DNA of 64,000 nt from Gemmatimonadota bacterium (GTDB lineage: Bacteria > Gemmatimonadota > Gemmatimonadetes > Palauibacterales > KS3-K002), in the NCBI GenBank assembly GCA_020344215.1, contig CP070815.1:4520165-4584164 (forward strand), given 5' to 3'. Numbering within the stretch: the first letter of the stretch is position 1; every line of letters begins with the position of its first letter. The position numbers were made by a program, and so were the translations under genes. This document shows, in pieces, positions 62,399 through 64,000 of the stretch. Under the pieces are notes generated by a model, which saw only the letters and a program-made list of their open reading frames with translations, was not told where the DNA came from and made no database searches.

Positions 62399-63589
62399 CT
62401 ACGTCTCCTGACATGCGGCGGACGCCGACGCGGCCGCCCCCAGTCGCAATTCGGTCGCAGGCCTCGTCTCGTCGTCCGCTGAGCGGCGGAACGGGATCTC
62501 GATCTGCACGGAGAGACCCGTGGGTTCCAGGTTCGCTAGCCGCAGCTCACTCGCGCCACCGTAGAGCTGCTCCAGCCGATCTGCAGTCGTCGACAATCCG
62601 ATCCCGGCCCGCAGCGCCTCATCGGGGTCCTCCGCCATTCCGGGGCCGTCGTCGATGACCTCCAAAGCCAGTCGCTCATCTACCCGCTTGGCCGACACCC
62701 GGATCGCGCCCTGACCCGATTTCTTCAGTATGCCGTGTTGGAACGCGTTCTCCACCAGCGGCTGAAGCAGCATGGTAGGCACGAGCCCAGCTCGGCTCTC
62801 TTCGTCGATGTCCAAGTGTACCTGCACGCGGTTGCCGAAGCGGGCCTCCATGATCTCGAGGTATAGTCGCAAAAGCTCGAGCTCCTCCTCAAGCGGGACC
62901 TCCTGGTCCGGAGGTGCGTCGAGCGTCAGCCGCAACACGTCGCTGAGCCGGCTCATCATCCGGTCGGCGACCTCCACGTCACTGTACATGGAGGACGTGA
63001 TCATGTTGAGGGTATTGAACAGGAAATGAGGGTGGAGCCGCGCCTGCAGGCTCCGAAGGCGTGCTTCGCTGAGTTCCGCCTGCAAACGCGCCGTCTGTAC
63101 CTCACGATCACGCGTGTCCAGGTAGTAAAGGAAAGCGTGAACTAGCAAAGCGAACATGAAGTAGCCGATGACCTGGTTGAAGAACTCCATCGGGAAGCGC
63201 AGGGCCATGCTTCCGTAGTCGAATTCGCCGAGGCCTGTCAACGGATAAAGGATCTCGCGGCTCCCCCACATGAGCAGGGTATGCAGCGCCGACGACGCGA
63301 CCGCTCCCGACGCGAGTATCGGCAGCCGCCACCACCAATTGTGCCGCTGCAGGCGAAAGCGGCGAATGAAGAGGAACAGCAACGGCACCAGGAGCAACCA
63401 CGCGTAGCTTCCGGTCAGTTCGTCGACGAGGTAGGGGTGCCACGGCGCCAGCGGATGATAAATCTTCTCCTCGAGGAACTTGTAGCCGAAGCGGAGAAAG
63501 GCCTCGAGGGTTCCATAAGTCAGGAGGCCGCCGGCAATAAGCCAACCGATTCTCGCCTTTCGGGTCATGTCGCTCGTCTCTCGAACCAT
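62399..63589 (-). CDS. LytS-like sensor histidine kinase
   Basis: 396 residues. Four hydrophobic helices occupy about residues 10-165. The His_kinase domain has the phosphorylated His in LQARLHPHFLFNTLNMI, and the ATPase part has LVENAFQHGI and DDGPGMAED. The ATG at 63589 lies two bases after the stop of the DUF5916 gene, suggesting coupling; an ATG at 63568 is also possible. It is the sensor partner of the LytTR regulator. Confidence 0.92.
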   Translation of the reverse strand: MVRETSDMTRKARIGWLIAGGLLTYGTLEAFLRFGYKFLEEKIYHPLAPWHPYLVDELTGSYAWLLLVPLLFLFIRRFRLQRHNWWWRLPILASGAVASSALHTLLMWGSREILYPLTGLGEFDYGSMALRFPMEFFNQVIGYFMFALLVHAFLYYLDTRDREVQTARLQAELSEARLRSLQARLHPHFLFNTLNMITSSMYSDVEVADRMMSRLSDVLRLTLDAPPDQEVPLEEELELLRLYLEIMEARFGNRVQVHLDIDEESRAGLVPTMLLQPLVENAFQHGILKKSGQGAIRVSAKRVDERLALEVIDDGPGMAEDPDEALRAGIGLSTTADRLEQLYGGASELRLANLEPTGLSVQIEIPFRRSADDETRPATELRLGAAASASAACQET

Positions 63590-63591
63590 AA

Positions 63592-64000
63592 CTAGATGGA
63601 GAGCCTGTAGCTCGCCTTCACGAGGAAGAGATTCACAGGCGTCGTGCCGAACAGCGCGTCCCACTCACGGGACAGGTCGAACGCGCCGCTTTGGCCAAAC
63701 GAGTCCCTCGTCTGATGCCACACAAGGAACAGCGTAGAGCCCGGCAAGTATTCCCAACGGATCACGAGGTTAGACCGGAACTCTCGCGAATTCAAGTCCG
63801 GCCGGGCGAACTCGTAGGAGCCGTCGGGTTCGGTGACAGTATAGTAGTTGCCATCTTCGCTGAGATCGATCTCGTCGGGCCCGAAGGTATGAAAGCGATC
63901 GCCGTAGGCGTCGGCCCGTGGATCATCGACTCGCTTGAAGCTACTGTACGACCCAGCGCCGGCGAACGGCTGACCGTAGAACTGTACCGAAAGTTCGGGC
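63592..64000 (-). CDS. DUF5916 outer-membrane protein, C-terminal fragment
   Basis: The gene starts beyond the right edge. About 135 residues are visible. The end, RWEYLPGSTLFLVWHQTRD to VNLFLVKASYRLSI, matches the C-terminus of the DUF5916 gene at 29,206 (RWEYRPGSTIFLVWQQNR), and SVQFYGQPFA matches its QFYAQPLI segment. It is therefore a second member of that family. Its stop nearly touches the histidine kinase start, so the two-component genes may be in its operon. Confidence 0.85.
   Translation of the reverse strand, partial: PELSVQFYGQPFAGAGSYSSFKRVDDPRADAYGDRFHTFGPDEIDLSEDGNYYTVTEPDGSYEFARPDLNSREFRSNLVIRWEYLPGSTLFLVWHQTRDSFGQSGAFDLSREWDALFGTTPVNLFLVKASYRLSI

Noticed and set aside
1..64000. 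CRISPR array, prophage, transposase or rRNA genes
   Set aside because: No regularly spaced repeats, phage structural genes, transposase motifs or rRNA sequence were seen in the window.

Overview
The window is about 64 kb of high-GC bacterial chromosome, densely coded on both strands, with one tRNA, no rRNA, no CRISPR array and no intact insertion sequence. The gene content suggests an environmental, probably Gemmatimonadota-like bacterium: a PadR regulator paired with a very large FtsX-like 'ADOP' permease, 6-bladed beta-propeller proteins, DUF5916 outer-membrane proteins, many secreted serine hydrolases and metallopeptidases, and Ser/Thr kinases carrying zinc ribbons. The phylum is an inference from family content.

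Layout. 0-0.6 kb: 3' end of purL. 0.7-7.6 kb: PadR/ADOP pair, then an ABC-2 ATPase/permease pair followed by a beta-propeller lipoprotein. 7.7-13.7 kb: DUF99 protein, Memo-like protein, MFS transporter, alpha/beta hydrolase, M64 peptidase and a cysteine-less alkyltransferase-like protein. 13.7-26.2 kb: mostly secreted hydrolases (two beta-lactamase-fold serine hydrolases, M23, lipase, M20, M14), with a PLP enzyme, an APC permease, a cupin, a SagB-type oxidoreductase and a four-helix-bundle gene with an in-frame UAG. 26.5-29.2 kb: cold-shock protein, FKBP isomerase, DUF2784 protein, a MerB-like gene and an RRM protein; three of these have promoters with the same unusual -10 hexamer (TAGNTT). 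29.2-32.1 kb: DUF5916 protein. 32.7-36.8 kb: a compact operon of anchored thioredoxin-like protein, two small secreted six-cysteine proteins, beta-propeller, ABC ATPase and ABC permease. 36.9-39.1 kb: Fur-family regulator, pyrE, proline dehydrogenase. 39.1-45.8 kb (minus strand): lipA-pdhA-pdhB-pdhC-lpdA-lipB, pyruvate dehydrogenase together with the enzymes that make and attach its lipoyl cofactor. 46-53.3 kb: peroxiredoxin, DUF1028, 7Fe ferredoxin, endonuclease V, a Na+-coupled transporter, a pterin dehydratase and a fused E1 dehydrogenase. 53.7-60.6 kb: two Ser/Thr kinases flanking Ig-like and zinc-ribbon membrane proteins. 60.8-64 kb: tRNA-Ala, a TPR-like remnant, a LytS/LytTR two-component pair and the 3' end of a second DUF5916 gene.

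The most striking signal is the MerB-like gene at 28,091-28,765. An in-frame UGA (28,532-28,534) falls where MerB has its mercury-binding Cys159. The frame stays open with family-like sequence for another 76 codons, and a perfect 7-bp hairpin with a GGUC apical loop lies 12 nt downstream, at nearly the spacing of the E. coli fdhF SECIS. This is a candidate selenocysteine-containing organomercurial-lyase-family protein. Second in interest is the 32.7-36.8 kb operon, whose two small proteins share a C-x3-C ... C-x3-C arrangement and travel with a thioredoxin-like protein and an ABC transporter.
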